Below are positions 26,250 to 34,911 of a stretch of 64,000 nt of DNA, piece after piece (position 1 is the stretch's first letter; every line of letters begins with the position of its first letter). Location of the stretch: NCBI GenBank assembly GCA_963719885.1, contig CAVRDP010000005.1:62001-126000 (forward strand), read 5' to 3'. The notes below the pieces were generated by a model that saw only the letters and a list, made by a program, of their open reading frames with translations, ran no database searches and was not told the origin of the DNA. The position numbers and the translations under genes were made by a program. Origin of the DNA: JANXQG01 sp963719885 (GTDB lineage: Bacteria; Planctomycetota; Planctomycetia; Pirellulales; Thermoguttaceae).

Positions 26250-26669
26250 GCTCACAATGCTGCCACTTTATCCCGGTTGGTAATTAATGTCAATCCTCGC
26301 TGATATTCGAATCAGTCGCAACTCGTTATCCAGCAATGTATTACGGTGAAATGGACTCTATTTTATGGGCACGTGGTTTACAATACTCGGCAAGCTTCAA
26401 AGCATGGCAACACGCTGAGGGTCGAAACTTGAGGGAACGGCGCGGCACCCGCCGTGCCCGATTTCAGCCATGGCTGCGCGTAAGATCCCGCGCGTAGGCC
26501 GGACACTCAGGTCCCCCCCAATGTGCGCCAACGCGCCTCTTTTCGCTTCCACTCCCCACGACGTGCATGCCAGTCGGGGCTCGTTTTTCTGTCCGCGAAA
26601 ACCCCTTCTGGGGACGGTTTTGTCCGGCAACGCTGGCGGACGGACAGCCGGATACGCGTCGTTGCCGCC
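26250..26669. other. 420-bp gap between the Fur gene and the IS66 element
   Basis: No gene is supported. The first 100 bases are AT-rich (GGTAATTAATGTCAATCC at 26279-26296 and following) and probably hold the promoter and operator of the Fur gene. The rest is GC-rich, with short repeats of GTCCGCGAAAA type, and ends in the 8-bp target of the IS66 element. Confidence 0.5.
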
Positions 26670-28542
26670 GTAAAGCTTCGTCCAACCCGTCCATGGGGGT
26701 GTGTTAAAGAAATTGATCTGGTGTGGTTTGATCGGTTTGGGTAAAGCGTGGCCTCATGAGTGCCGCGTTGTTAGAACAGCCGACCGAGACGCTAGGGACG
26801 GTGGTCTCCTGTGAGAATTGTCCCGCTGTTCAGCGTCTCGAGCGGGCGTTGGAGAAGCTGACGTTAGAGTTCCGTTGCGAAGTGGGCTATTGGAAAAGCC
26901 GGCATGCTGATGCCGTGAAGCGCATCGAGCAGTTGAAGGAGGAACTTGACCAATCCCGGGGCGAGACGCGAGCCCTTCAAGACAAGCTTTTTGGTCGCAA
27001 GTCGGAGAAGTCTGCCCGCAGCGACCGTTCCAACGATTTATTCGATCCCGAAGAAGTCTCGGCTGCCGGGAAGAATGCGGTGCGCAGCCTGGCCATGCTG
27101 GACACGGGCGGCACGATTATTCCCATCTGCCGGTCCAGGAAGAATTCGTCTCATTGCCGGAAGAAGCGCTGGCCTGCCCGCATTGCGGAAAGCTAGCCGC
27201 GATGATATCTGACACCGAGGATTCGGAAGTGACGGAGATCGATGTGCGGCCACATCGGCGGCGGATTCGACGGCGACGGTATCGGACGACATGCAATTGC
27301 GATTTCACACGGCGGACGCTGACGGCTCCGCCGCCACCCAAGCTGATCCCCAAAGGCAACTACGGCATCTCGATTTGGGTGCATGTCTTGTTAGACAAGT
27401 ACTCATCGTATCGGCCCACGGAGCGGTTATTGGGGCAACTCGAACAGTACGATCTGGACTTGCCGGCGGGCACGGTGAACGACGGGCTCAAGCGGATCGA
27501 GCCCATATTGACGCCAATCTACAATGCCCTCTGCGAACGGAATCGGCAGGGCAGCTTCCATCAGGCCGACGAGACCCGTTGGCGGGTTTTCGTGATTTTT
27601 GACGGGAAAAAAGGCTACGGTTGGTGGTTGTGGATGGTTCTCGGCGAGGACACCGTGATCTATCTGCTCGATCGCAGCCGGGGGCACGAGGTGCCGGAAG
27701 CACATTTTGGTCCGGCAGCTTCGGGGACATTGGAAGTCGATCGGTACTCGGGCTACAAAGCCATGGCGCTGGTGAAGTCGGGGTTGATCGTGTTGGCGTT
27801 CTGTTGGGCGCATGTACGGCGGGACTTCGTGGGAGTAGGCAAAGGCTGGCCGGAGTTGACGCCTTGGGCGATTGCCTGGCTGCGCCGTATTCGGCATCTC
27901 TACCAAGTCAATCGAGAACGTCTCCAGCACCCTCATGACTCAGCTAAGTTTCAAGAGCAACAGGCGTTGTTAGGTGGGGCGATGGAGGCGATGCACTCCG
28001 AGGCGGTGAAAGAACTCGCCGATCCCGAACTCCGCCAACCGTGCCGTAAAGTTCTGGATAGCCTCGAAGATCACTGGATGGGGCTGACTCGGTTCGTCGA
28101 AGATCCAAGAATTCCGATGGACAACAACGCGTCGGAACGAGAAGTACGCGGCCCGGCCGTGGCACGGAAGAACTTCTACGGTTCCGGCTCCTTGTGGAGC
28201 GGCCGTCTGGCAGCGATGATGTTTTCGCTTTTCGCAACGCTGGTCCGCTGGAAAATCAATCCGCGACGGTGGCTGACGTGGTACTTTGAAAATTGTGCAG
28301 CCGCCGGTGGAAAGGCACCCGAAGACATTCAATCGTTCCTGCCCTGGAATCTCTCCGACGAGCGTCGGTCGGCTTTGGGCGTTCCAGCAACCACTCCTTC
28401 GCCCGACGACACCTCCTGATGCGCCTTGTCGGTCCTGCGGACTTGTCGCAGATTCCAGACTCCTTCTCCTTTGCCTCCCCCTTATCGGAGCGGATTCGTC
28501 CCTGGGCGAATCCCTGCGCCGACGGGTTGGACGAAGCTTTAC
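26670..28542 (+). mobile_element. IS66-family insertion sequence, 1873 bp
   Basis: Perfect 22-bp inverted ends beginning GTAAAGCTTCGTCCAACC, at 26670-26691 and 28521-28542. Eight-base target duplications TTGCCGCC lie at 26662-26669 and 28543-28550. GTAA ends and 8-bp duplications are standard for IS66. Only the transposase (TnpC-type) gene is present; the small tnpA and tnpB genes of classical IS66 are missing. Confidence 0.93.
26756..28419 (+). CDS. tnpC: IS66-family transposase TnpC (frameshifted)
   Basis: About 554 codons. The start at 26756 opens an N-terminal coiled-coil segment and the helix-turn-helix LQDKLFGRKSEKSARSDR. The frame breaks near 27065, after which ECGAQPGHAGHGRHDYSHLP and the zinc-finger-like CPHCGKL follow. 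The DDE core is complete: FHQADETRWRVF, then LEVDRYSGYKAMAL with AFCWAHVRRDF, then PMDNNASEREVRGPAVARKN. The C-terminal IS66 tail (ENCAAAGGKAPEDIQSFLPW) is present. Apart from the one-base shift the element looks intact, so the insertion is recent or the shift is a sequencing error. Confidence 0.85.
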
Positions 28543-28888
28543 TTGCCGCCCAGTGCAAGTTGTGTTCTGTAAAGGACTTGCGACGACTGTCCCGGCGTTT
28601 CTTCGGTCCTTTGTCCGGGAACGTTCCCGGACAGTGTCCGGAAACAAGCCGCGCAAGTGCTTTGCTCGTAATCACTTGCGTTGCCGGACAGGGATTGAGT
28701 GTCGTACCGGCGTTATCCGCAACCGTATCTTGTACTGGACACGTAATCGTGTCGTCTCCATGCACCCCACTTCTGGTTTTCATCGGGTGGGGATGCCCTC
28801 GCTGGCGGCAACATCTCTCCTGCCTATATATAACTACGAACGAGAGCGACGTTAGGCGCAGCAGTTTCTTTGAAGTTTTGCTTTTTTA
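28543..28888. other. Gap right of the IS66 element
   Basis: No gene is supported. It begins with the target duplication and contains short repeats of the TGTCCGGGAACGTTCCCGGACA type (a palindrome around 28610-28635) and related TTGCCGGACAGG sequence, resembling sequence left of the element. It appears to be old repetitive intergenic DNA into which the element inserted. Confidence 0.45.
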
Positions 28889-30145
28889 CTAGAGGGGTAT
28901 CGTCGAAGATGCAGCAACACTTGGGGTCCGGGTCCCGAATCGGTATCCAAAATACGCCAGCAGCCCGCCGATTCCCAACGTCCAGAGCAGGATGATCCAA
29001 GGCGGCGTCAGCGGGCCGGCAAAGTTCTTTTCCGGTTGCCTGGGATCATAATGGATGAGCGTCTGCGTGTTGCCCAAGTTGCCGTCGTGAACCCGAGCGT
29101 AGTACGTCTTGCCATCGACGACGAATGCATATTGCAGATCGTAGCGGATCGAACCGGCGAATCGCGGATGCGGCAAGAGGAGATTCTCGTCGCCCGGAAG
29201 GCGGGTGGTGTGGAAGTGCATCCGATGCTCCACGAGCCGACCCTCGGCCATCGCCGGGTATTCGCGGATCGTTATCCAATTGAGCGCAGCCCAGAGGACT
29301 CCCCCCAAAATACAGGCTGCCGCGAGCATGGATACCGGGCTGAACCAGCCGAAGCGAATATCGGACGCGATCGCGGTGTCCTCCTCCTCTGGCTCTTCCC
29401 CAATTTCGTCCTCCAATTCCTCTTCCGACTCTGGCTCCAACTCCGCCTCCATTTCCACCTCGTTTTGCGCATCGCTTTCGGCGACTTCGGCACACTCGGC
29501 CGGACGGCTCCAGTCTTGGCGAGGTTGGCTCGTCCATTCCTCGATGATCTCGCGGGCTCGTCCGGCGTCGCCTTCCCGCACCCAGATGCGTGGCGCTATT
29601 ACGGTGCCGAGCGGCAGACCGCCGGCTGCGCCTCCCAGATCTTCGCCCACGATCTGTGAGCTGATGCCCTTTTCGTCTAATTTCTCGCAGAGACTGTTGG
29701 CCTCCATGCTGTTGGCGGCGGAATAGACGTCGACGATGCGGTCGGTCGCCCTATCCGCGAAAGTTGCCTCGGCAATTTCCGTGTCGAGGTGCCATGCCGC
29801 GTTGACGTATCTTGCCGGATCGGCCAGGAAATTGGACCACGACATGCCCCGGTAAGTTATCAGGACCTGCCCTTCGCTATCATACGAGCCGTACTTGCGC
29901 AGCGACGGAATGTAGACGAGTATTCCCCGCGGATCATACTCTTCGCACGATCTCAAGAGGTCCAGCGCGTGGACGACGCGGGTCGATTCCTGATCCTTGC
30001 AACAGACGGTCAGATCGATTTCCTCGACCTCCTCCAGGCTGCGCAAGGTAAAGACGCCGATCTCGCACGCTGACGCGTCGTATTCAAGGCGGCGATCGGA
30101 TTGAAGAAACTCAACCAGATCGTCAGGCAATTCATCTTTAGGCAT
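28889..30145 (-). CDS. Membrane protein with DUF2007-like and DUF3592-like domains
   Basis: 418 residues from an ATG at 30145. Residues about 1-125 are a soluble domain of unknown type (YDPRGILVYIPSLRKYGSYD). Residues about 138-205 match the DUF2007 fold (VDVYSAANSMEANSLCEKLD, then GISSQIVGEDLGGA), a small putative signal-transducing domain. A very acidic linker follows (ESEEELEDEIGEEPEEED). Two membrane segments flank a DUF3592-like extracytoplasmic domain (YDLQYAFVVDGKTYYARVHD, then TQTLIHYDPRQPEKN). DUF3592 proteins are common in Planctomycetes without a known role. No partner genes are evident. Confidence 0.7.
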   Translation of the reverse strand: MPKDELPDDLVEFLQSDRRLEYDASACEIGVFTLRSLEEVEEIDLTVCCKDQESTRVVHALDLLRSCEEYDPRGILVYIPSLRKYGSYDSEGQVLITYRGMSWSNFLADPARYVNAAWHLDTEIAEATFADRATDRIVDVYSAANSMEANSLCEKLDEKGISSQIVGEDLGGAAGGLPLGTVIAPRIWVREGDAGRAREIIEEWTSQPRQDWSRPAECAEVAESDAQNEVEMEAELEPESEEELEDEIGEEPEEEDTAIASDIRFGWFSPVSMLAAACILGGVLWAALNWITIREYPAMAEGRLVEHRMHFHTTRLPGDENLLLPHPRFAGSIRYDLQYAFVVDGKTYYARVHDGNLGNTQTLIHYDPRQPEKNFAGPLTPPWIILLWTLGIGGLLAYFGYRFGTRTPSVAASSTIPL

Positions 30146-30440
30146 TTACTTCCGCTTCCCATGGCTCTGGGCCACACGCGCGCGAATACCATCAGCCGTC
30201 AATAACGATTTACCAACGGCTTCGAAACCCCAAAATGTCGGTGGGGAATCGTTCAAACGAGATTCCGATCCCATCGGTAGTCCGAACTTGTTGACTGCGC
30301 CTCATTGTAGTGCGCAATCGGGGATTCAAGAGCGATGGCTCTTCCGTGCTTGGGTCCGCGAGCGCGCGTAATCGTACGGCGGGCCGTGGGGGAAACATCG
30401 GACACTGTGCAAGGCTGGTCGGCGTGATGACCCCTCCAGG

Positions 30441-30612
30441 ACCCCATCCGGCTTGCCCGGATGGTGAACAAGGTTGGATGGCTAGAGCAGAAAACAACCA
30501 CATACTCGACCCCATCCACCTCGTGTGAATGGTGAAGAAGGTTGCACGGCTTTGGCGCGAGACAGGGTTAGCAGGCCAACCTGATTCACCATCCAGGCAA
30601 GCTGGATGGGGT
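30441..30612. repeat. 37-bp inverted repeat in a 570-bp intergenic region
   Basis: Arms at 30441-30477 (ACCCCATCCGGCTTGCCCGG...) and 30576-30612 are near-perfect reverse complements. Each arm also contains its own hairpin, GGCTTGCC flanked by CCATCC and GGATGG. The region 30146-30715 has no supported gene. Another dispersed palindrome family is likely. Confidence 0.7.
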
Positions 30613-30715
30613 CTTGTAGAACTTTTCGTTGGGCCGCATCGCGCCACACGACCAACAGTAATGTCCGCTACGGCGTTTCCGCGACATCGTGGTTTCCCCT
30701 CTCTTCGGCTGTTCT

Positions 30716-31747
30716 TCACGCCCGCATTTTCCGCACCGCCGCGACGAGCTTGTCCGGCCCGTGACGGATCACGTCGCACGCCGGCAATTGAAACTCGTCT
30801 TCCACGCGGGCGCACTCGGCGGCCACCTCGGCATCGGAGAACTTGATGCCGTTGACGGCAATGCCGATGACCCGGCAGGGATGCATGAGATTGGCGGCCG
30901 TTTCGTAGAAGTCGATCACCTTCCGCAGCGAAGGCAAGGGCACGTCGGGCATGCCGGATACGACCTTCCGGCCCATCTCGTAGCAGGCGATCAGGCCGTG
31001 GGGCATCATGCCGTGGAGCAGGCTCAAGGTCACGCCCGAGTAGCGAGGATGAAAGAGACTCCCCTGCCCTTCCACGACGATCACCTCATGATGTTGATTG
31101 GCCAGGACGAGTTTTTCGGCCGCGCCGGCGACGAAATCAGAGATGACGCGGTCGACCGCACAACCGCTGCCGGCCACGAGGATGCCGGTCTGGCCCGTGG
31201 CCACGAAAGCGGCGTCGACGCCCGTTTTTTGCAGGCCCATGGCGATTTCCACGGCGGCGACCATCTTGCCGCTGCTGCAATCGTTGGCGATGGTTTGGAT
31301 GCGGAGGCACTCGGCGCGAATGCCGCGGCGCTGGCAAACGTCGTGCTCGTCGTTGCGGCGAAGATCGACCAGCGCCGCGCCGTCGCGCACGGCCGCCTGG
31401 GCGAACTCGGGATCGTCGGCCAGGAAATCGTGCAGGCCGGAAACCACGGTCATGCCGTGCTCGAGGGCCTCCAGCACGATCTGCCGCCAGTGTGCGGGGA
31501 TCTTGCCTCCCGGCGGCGCGATGCCCAGCAGCAGCGTGTTGGCCGCCGGGGCATCGGCCAGCGCGGCCACGACGGGAATTGCGCCTTCCACGCCCAGCAG
31601 TTGGCCGCTGGTCTTCCCTGCCCCGCCGCGATCGAGCACGGCGACGACTTCCTCGCTCCGATAACGGATGACGCCGATGGCCGTCTTGGCCGTAGTCGTA
31701 TCGACGTATCCGTCGACCAGGACCAGCATGCGACGCGGCGCAGTCAT
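30716..31747 (-). CDS. DUF1611 family protein (DgcN-like)
   Basis: 343 residues from an ATG at 31747. The N-terminal Rossmann-like domain (residues about 1-125) starts MLVLVDGYVDTTTAKTAIG. The C-terminal P-loop domain has IANDCSSGKMVAAVEIA, equivalent to the GTDCxxGK motif of DUF1611, then FVATGQTGILVAG and IVVEGQGSLFHPRYSGVTLS. DUF1611 proteins include DgcN, an N-acetyltransferase acting on D-glutamate in D-amino-acid breakdown. The usual companion gene (dgcA-type racemase) is not nearby, so the substrate is unproven. The tRNA-Gln gene lies just upstream on the same strand. Confidence 0.8.
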   Translation of the reverse strand: MTAPRRMLVLVDGYVDTTTAKTAIGVIRYRSEEVVAVLDRGGAGKTSGQLLGVEGAIPVVAALADAPAANTLLLGIAPPGGKIPAHWRQIVLEALEHGMTVVSGLHDFLADDPEFAQAAVRDGAALVDLRRNDEHDVCQRRGIRAECLRIQTIANDCSSGKMVAAVEIAMGLQKTGVDAAFVATGQTGILVAGSGCAVDRVISDFVAGAAEKLVLANQHHEVIVVEGQGSLFHPRYSGVTLSLLHGMMPHGLIACYEMGRKVVSGMPDVPLPSLRKVIDFYETAANLMHPCRVIGIAVNGIKFSDAEVAAECARVEDEFQLPACDVIRHGPDKLVAAVRKMRA

Positions 31748-31776
31748 GGCGGTTCCGTTGCCTCCCTTGGTACAAG

Positions 31777-31809
31777 AAGCCTTGCGTAACTTATTGTCAC
31801 GCAAGGCTT
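31777..31809 (-). terminator. Hairpin terminator after tRNA-Gln
   Basis: Arms AAGCCTTGCGT at 31777-31787 and its complement at 31799-31809, with an 11-base loop, start eight bases past the tRNA 3' end. On the minus strand the stem is followed by the pyrimidine-rich CTTCTTGT. Confidence 0.65.
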
Positions 31810-31816
31810 TAGGAAA

Positions 31817-31887
31817 CTGGGGAACAAGGATTTGAACCTTGACTAACTGATCCAGAGTCAGTCGTGCTACCGTTACACCATTCCCCA
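31817..31887 (-). tRNA. tRNA-Gln (anticodon CTG)
   Basis: 71 bases on the minus strand. The acceptor stem TGGGGAA pairs with TTCCCCA. The anticodon arm ACTGA-CTCTGGA-TCAGT has CTG at positions 34-36, reading CAG codons. The T arm is CAAGG-TTCAAAT-CCTTG. The 3' CCA is not encoded. Confidence 0.95.
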
Positions 31888-32087
31888 AGTCACTGCTATT
31901 AAAGGAGTTGTGAAAAGGCGTTGTAAACCTGGCCACAAAGCATAATCCAAGTGTAACACCGTTCCAGGGTCGTGGCAATGCCACCGGAAGAACACTGAGA
32001 GAATGCGTGGACTATCGTGTCAGCGTTCGATCTTCTTCCAGGCGGCGCACATTCCGGCATCGGTCGGCTTGGGCTATATTGAAAGAA

Positions 32088-32408
32088 ATGAATGATAGCG
32101 ATTCTCAACGCCGCCCGTTTCAATACAGTCTGTGGTCGCTTTTGGTCCTTTCGACGGTCGTTTCCGTCCTCTGTTCGATTGGCGTCTGCTGCGTGGATTG
32201 GAGCGCGCCCGTCACGGTTGCCGTGGGCGTCTGCATCAGCCTGGTCGGCTTTCGCCCGCTTTCGTGGCGGAAACATCCCACGGCGGGAATTCCCTTCGTG
32301 GTGGCGGGCTTTCTCGTCAGGCTCGTCGGTCTGGCGATCATCAGCCTCGGACTCTTCTTGTTCGCCGCCCAAGTCGCGTCGCGTATGCGGCAGCGTGGCC
32401 TCTTGTAG
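32088..32408 (+). CDS. Small membrane protein, two to three helices
   Basis: 106 residues. The ATG at 32088 (MNDSDSQRRPFQYSLWSLL) follows a GAAAG purine run; earlier in-frame starts lack support. Hydrophobic segments are at about residues 14-35, 41-55 and 68-92, and the C-terminus ends in basic residues (RMRQRGLL). The opening RRPFQYSLWSLL is a phrase I associate with small Planctomycete inner-membrane proteins of unknown role. It converges with the phosphatase gene 34 bases away, with no clear terminator between them. Confidence 0.6.
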   Translation: MNDSDSQRRPFQYSLWSLLVLSTVVSVLCSIGVCCVDWSAPVTVAVGVCISLVGFRPLSWRKHPTAGIPFVVAGFLVRLVGLAIISLGLFLFAAQVASRMRQRGLL

Positions 32409-32442
32409 ATTGGGCTAGTAGGGCTGAGTCTACGCGGGGAAA

Positions 32443-32934
32443 TCACGCCGCCCGCCGCTGGCCTGCTGAAGCGTCTCGCCGCTCCTGATCGGCCAGAAGC
32501 GTATTCACCAAAAACTTCACGCTTGCCTCGCAAACGGGCAGGGCGTCGTCGGCTGTAGCGCAGTCCATGTCATCAACGTGCCAATAATGAACGCGATCCG
32601 CCCAAGCAGGAAATTGTTCGACCATCATGCCGTGGTGCTCGGCCTTCTTGAGGGCCACGACGAGATCGGCGTTCTCCAGGTCGGCATCCAGAAGTTGAAT
32701 GGGAAACCGCTCCCCGTCAAAGGGAACTCCCATCGCGGTTAACCTGTACGCGGCGAATTCGGAAAGTGCGCCTTCGTGTGCCCCCACGGCCCATGTTTTC
32801 AAGCCTCGGGAGGTCGCCCGCCAATGCAGGCCATTCAACTTGGCGAGGGCATTGAACAGGTACTCCGCAAACCGAGAACGATAAAAGTTGCCCGTGCAGA
32901 TGAAAACGATGGTCTTGAATTGCTTGGTGCGCAT
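32443..32934 (-). CDS. Low-molecular-weight protein-tyrosine-phosphatase family protein
   Basis: 163 residues from the ATG at 32934; longer upstream readings run into intergenic sequence. The phosphatase loop is VFICTGNFYRSR, with nucleophile Cys13 and Arg19 in the CX5R spacing, near the N-terminus as required by the family. The later conserved aspartate that acts as general acid is probably in HVDDMDCA (about residue 130), although the canonical DP pair is missing. Arsenate reductases share the fold, but the second and third redox cysteines are not obvious. It would be cytoplasmic. No exopolysaccharide or kinase gene is adjacent, so the substrate is unknown. Confidence 0.8.
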   Translation of the reverse strand: MRTKQFKTIVFICTGNFYRSRFAEYLFNALAKLNGLHWRATSRGLKTWAVGAHEGALSEFAAYRLTAMGVPFDGERFPIQLLDADLENADLVVALKKAEHHGMMVEQFPAWADRVHYWHVDDMDCATADDALPVCEASVKFLVNTLLADQERRDASAGQRRAA

Positions 32935-33154
32935 CTTGGCTGCTCCGTGGTCCGTAGAATGAAGGCCGCGATCATACGAAGATTCGCGCCAGGGGAACAG
33001 AGCGATCTTGCCTTGCCTTTTCGGGCAAACCGAATGAATTCCCTTCCAGGGAGGGGTGCCCAGCCAAGACGTTGCGTTCTTAAGCCGTTGACTCCCCCCT
33101 AGGCTACATCCTAAAATCAGGACGTGGGATTCAGAAGGCAGAGGATCGCATACC

Positions 33155-34855
33155 ATGGCCGAGTTACGCGCGATTGAGGGACCGCACGCCGGCGGAGTGT
33201 TCACGCTCGACCGAGAGTCGTGCGTGTTGGGCCGGCATCCGGAGTGCGAAATTGTGCTCGACACCCTGGCGGTCAGCCGCCAACATGCGCGGATCCGACG
33301 GGTCGACGACAAATTCTATATCGAGGACATGAAGAGCCGCAACGGCACGTACGTCAACGGCCAGCAGATCCGCGAGCGACATCTGCTTAGCGATCAGGAT
33401 CGCATCATGCTCAGTGACGTGGTCATGGTTTTCCACGACGACACGGCCAACAAGAAAGTGACCGGCGGGGCACCCGGTACCCCAGGTCGCGGCGCCTCCC
33501 GTCTCGAGACCACGGCCTTGATGGTCGACGATGAGTACGGCGGGAATAATTCCACGGTCATGACGCGGCTGGATATCTCCTCGGGTTCGTCGAGCTTGCG
33601 CCTGGAGGTCAATCCCCATGCCAAGCTCAAGGCCCTCATGGAAATCAGCCGGAACCTCGGCCGCGCCGTGGCGCTGAACGACGTGTTGCCGAAAGTGCTC
33701 GACAGCCTGCTGACGATCTTCCCCCAGGCCGATCGCGGCGTCACGGTGCTTCGCGACGCCTCGGGAAAGCTGGTTCCCCGGGCCCTCAAGCATCGCCGCC
33801 CGGAACTGGTCGACACGGTCCGCATCAGCCGCACGATCGTACAAGGCGTCATGGCCAGCAAGGAGGCGATCCTCTCGGCCAATGCCTCGTCCGACTCGCG
33901 CTTCAAGGCCTCGGAGAGCATCGTCGACTTCCATATCCGCTCCGTGATGTGCGCGCCGTTGATCAACAGCCAGGGCAATGTGACGGGCGTGATCCAGATC
34001 GACACGTCCGATCAGCGGAACCGCTTCAGCCGCGACGATCTTGAAGTCCTGGCGAGCGTGGCCTGCCAGGCGGCCATCGCCGTGGAGAACGCGGAACTGC
34101 ACGAGATGGCCGTCCGCGATCAGAAGCGGAGCCACGAGCTGGAAGTCGCCCACGACGTGCTCCGCGGCTTCCTGCCGTCCCGTTCGCCGCAAATTGCGGG
34201 CTACGAATTCTTTCATTATTACGAGCCGGCCAACGAGCTGGGCGGCGACTATTACGACTACATTCCCTTGCCCGGCCGGCGGTTGGCGGTGGTCGTGGCC
34301 GACGTATCGGGCAAAGGCATTCCGGCTTCGCTCTTGATGGCCCGCTTGTCGGCCGACGTGCGCTATTGCCTGGCCAGCGAGCCGTCGCCCGCCGAGGCCG
34401 TTGCGCAACTGAACCGCGTGTTCTTTTCCGCCGGCTGGGAAGATCGTTTCGTGACGCTGGTCCTGGCCGTGCTCGATCCGGGGCGTCACGAACTGACCCT
34501 CGTCGACGCCGGTCATCCTCCGGCCTACTTGTGTCACGCCGGCAAGGTGATCGAGGCGATCGATGAAAGCAACACCAGGCTGCCGCTGGGCGTGCAAGAG
34601 GATGCCGACTACGTGCAGGTCTCGCATCCCTTGGACTCGGGCGATCGATTGGTGTTGTACACCGACGGCATTTCCGAAGCGATGAACGAAAAGAACGAAC
34701 TCTACGGATTCCCGCGGCTGTTCCAACAGGTTGCGGTGTCGGGCCCGGACGTTGCGGCCCACGGTCGGAACATCCTGGGCAGCGTCAAGCAATTTGTCGG
34801 CAAGCGATCGCAGAGCGACGACATGTGCCTGGTGTGCCTGGGGCGGAAGAAATAG
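33155..34855 (+). CDS. FHA-GAF-SpoIIE (PP2C-type) signalling phosphatase
   Basis: 566 residues from the ATG at 33155. The N-terminal FHA domain (about 1-95) has LGRHPECEIVL, SRQHARI and SRNGTYVNG, all the phosphothreonine-binding signatures. A GAF domain covers about 160-320 (ALNDVLPKVLDSLLTIFPQA to FSRDDLEVLASVACQAAIAV). A SpoIIE/RsbU-type PP2C phosphatase domain covers about 350-566, with metal aspartates in LGGDYYDY, ADVSGKGIPASLLMA, DAGHPPAYL and YTDGISEAMN. Such proteins dephosphorylate anti-sigma-factor antagonists, controlling a partner-switching system in response to a ligand bound by GAF. No anti-sigma or antagonist gene is adjacent. The protein is soluble. Confidence 0.92.
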   Translation: MAELRAIEGPHAGGVFTLDRESCVLGRHPECEIVLDTLAVSRQHARIRRVDDKFYIEDMKSRNGTYVNGQQIRERHLLSDQDRIMLSDVVMVFHDDTANKKVTGGAPGTPGRGASRLETTALMVDDEYGGNNSTVMTRLDISSGSSSLRLEVNPHAKLKALMEISRNLGRAVALNDVLPKVLDSLLTIFPQADRGVTVLRDASGKLVPRALKHRRPELVDTVRISRTIVQGVMASKEAILSANASSDSRFKASESIVDFHIRSVMCAPLINSQGNVTGVIQIDTSDQRNRFSRDDLEVLASVACQAAIAVENAELHEMAVRDQKRSHELEVAHDVLRGFLPSRSPQIAGYEFFHYYEPANELGGDYYDYIPLPGRRLAVVVADVSGKGIPASLLMARLSADVRYCLASEPSPAEAVAQLNRVFFSAGWEDRFVTLVLAVLDPGRHELTLVDAGHPPAYLCHAGKVIEAIDESNTRLPLGVQEDADYVQVSHPLDSGDRLVLYTDGISEAMNEKNELYGFPRLFQQVAVSGPDVAAHGRNILGSVKQFVGKRSQSDDMCLVCLGRKK

Positions 34856-34859
34856 GGAA

Positions 34860-34911
34860 GGATGAAGGATAAGAGATGAGGGCCTTATCCCTCATCCCTT
34901 ATCCCTCATCC
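34860..34911. repeat. 23-bp inverted repeat (GGATGAAGGATAAGAGATG) in a convergent gap
   Basis: Arms at 34860-34882 and 34889-34911 pair with two mismatches around a short loop. The repeat lies between the stop of the SpoIIE-type gene (34855) and the stop of the convergent GH10-like gene (34906), which falls within its right arm. Confidence 0.75.

Noticed and set aside
28256..28783. Minus-strand open frames over the right end of the IS66 element.
   Set aside because: They cross the inverted end and target duplication of the element and have no recognisable composition or ribosome site.
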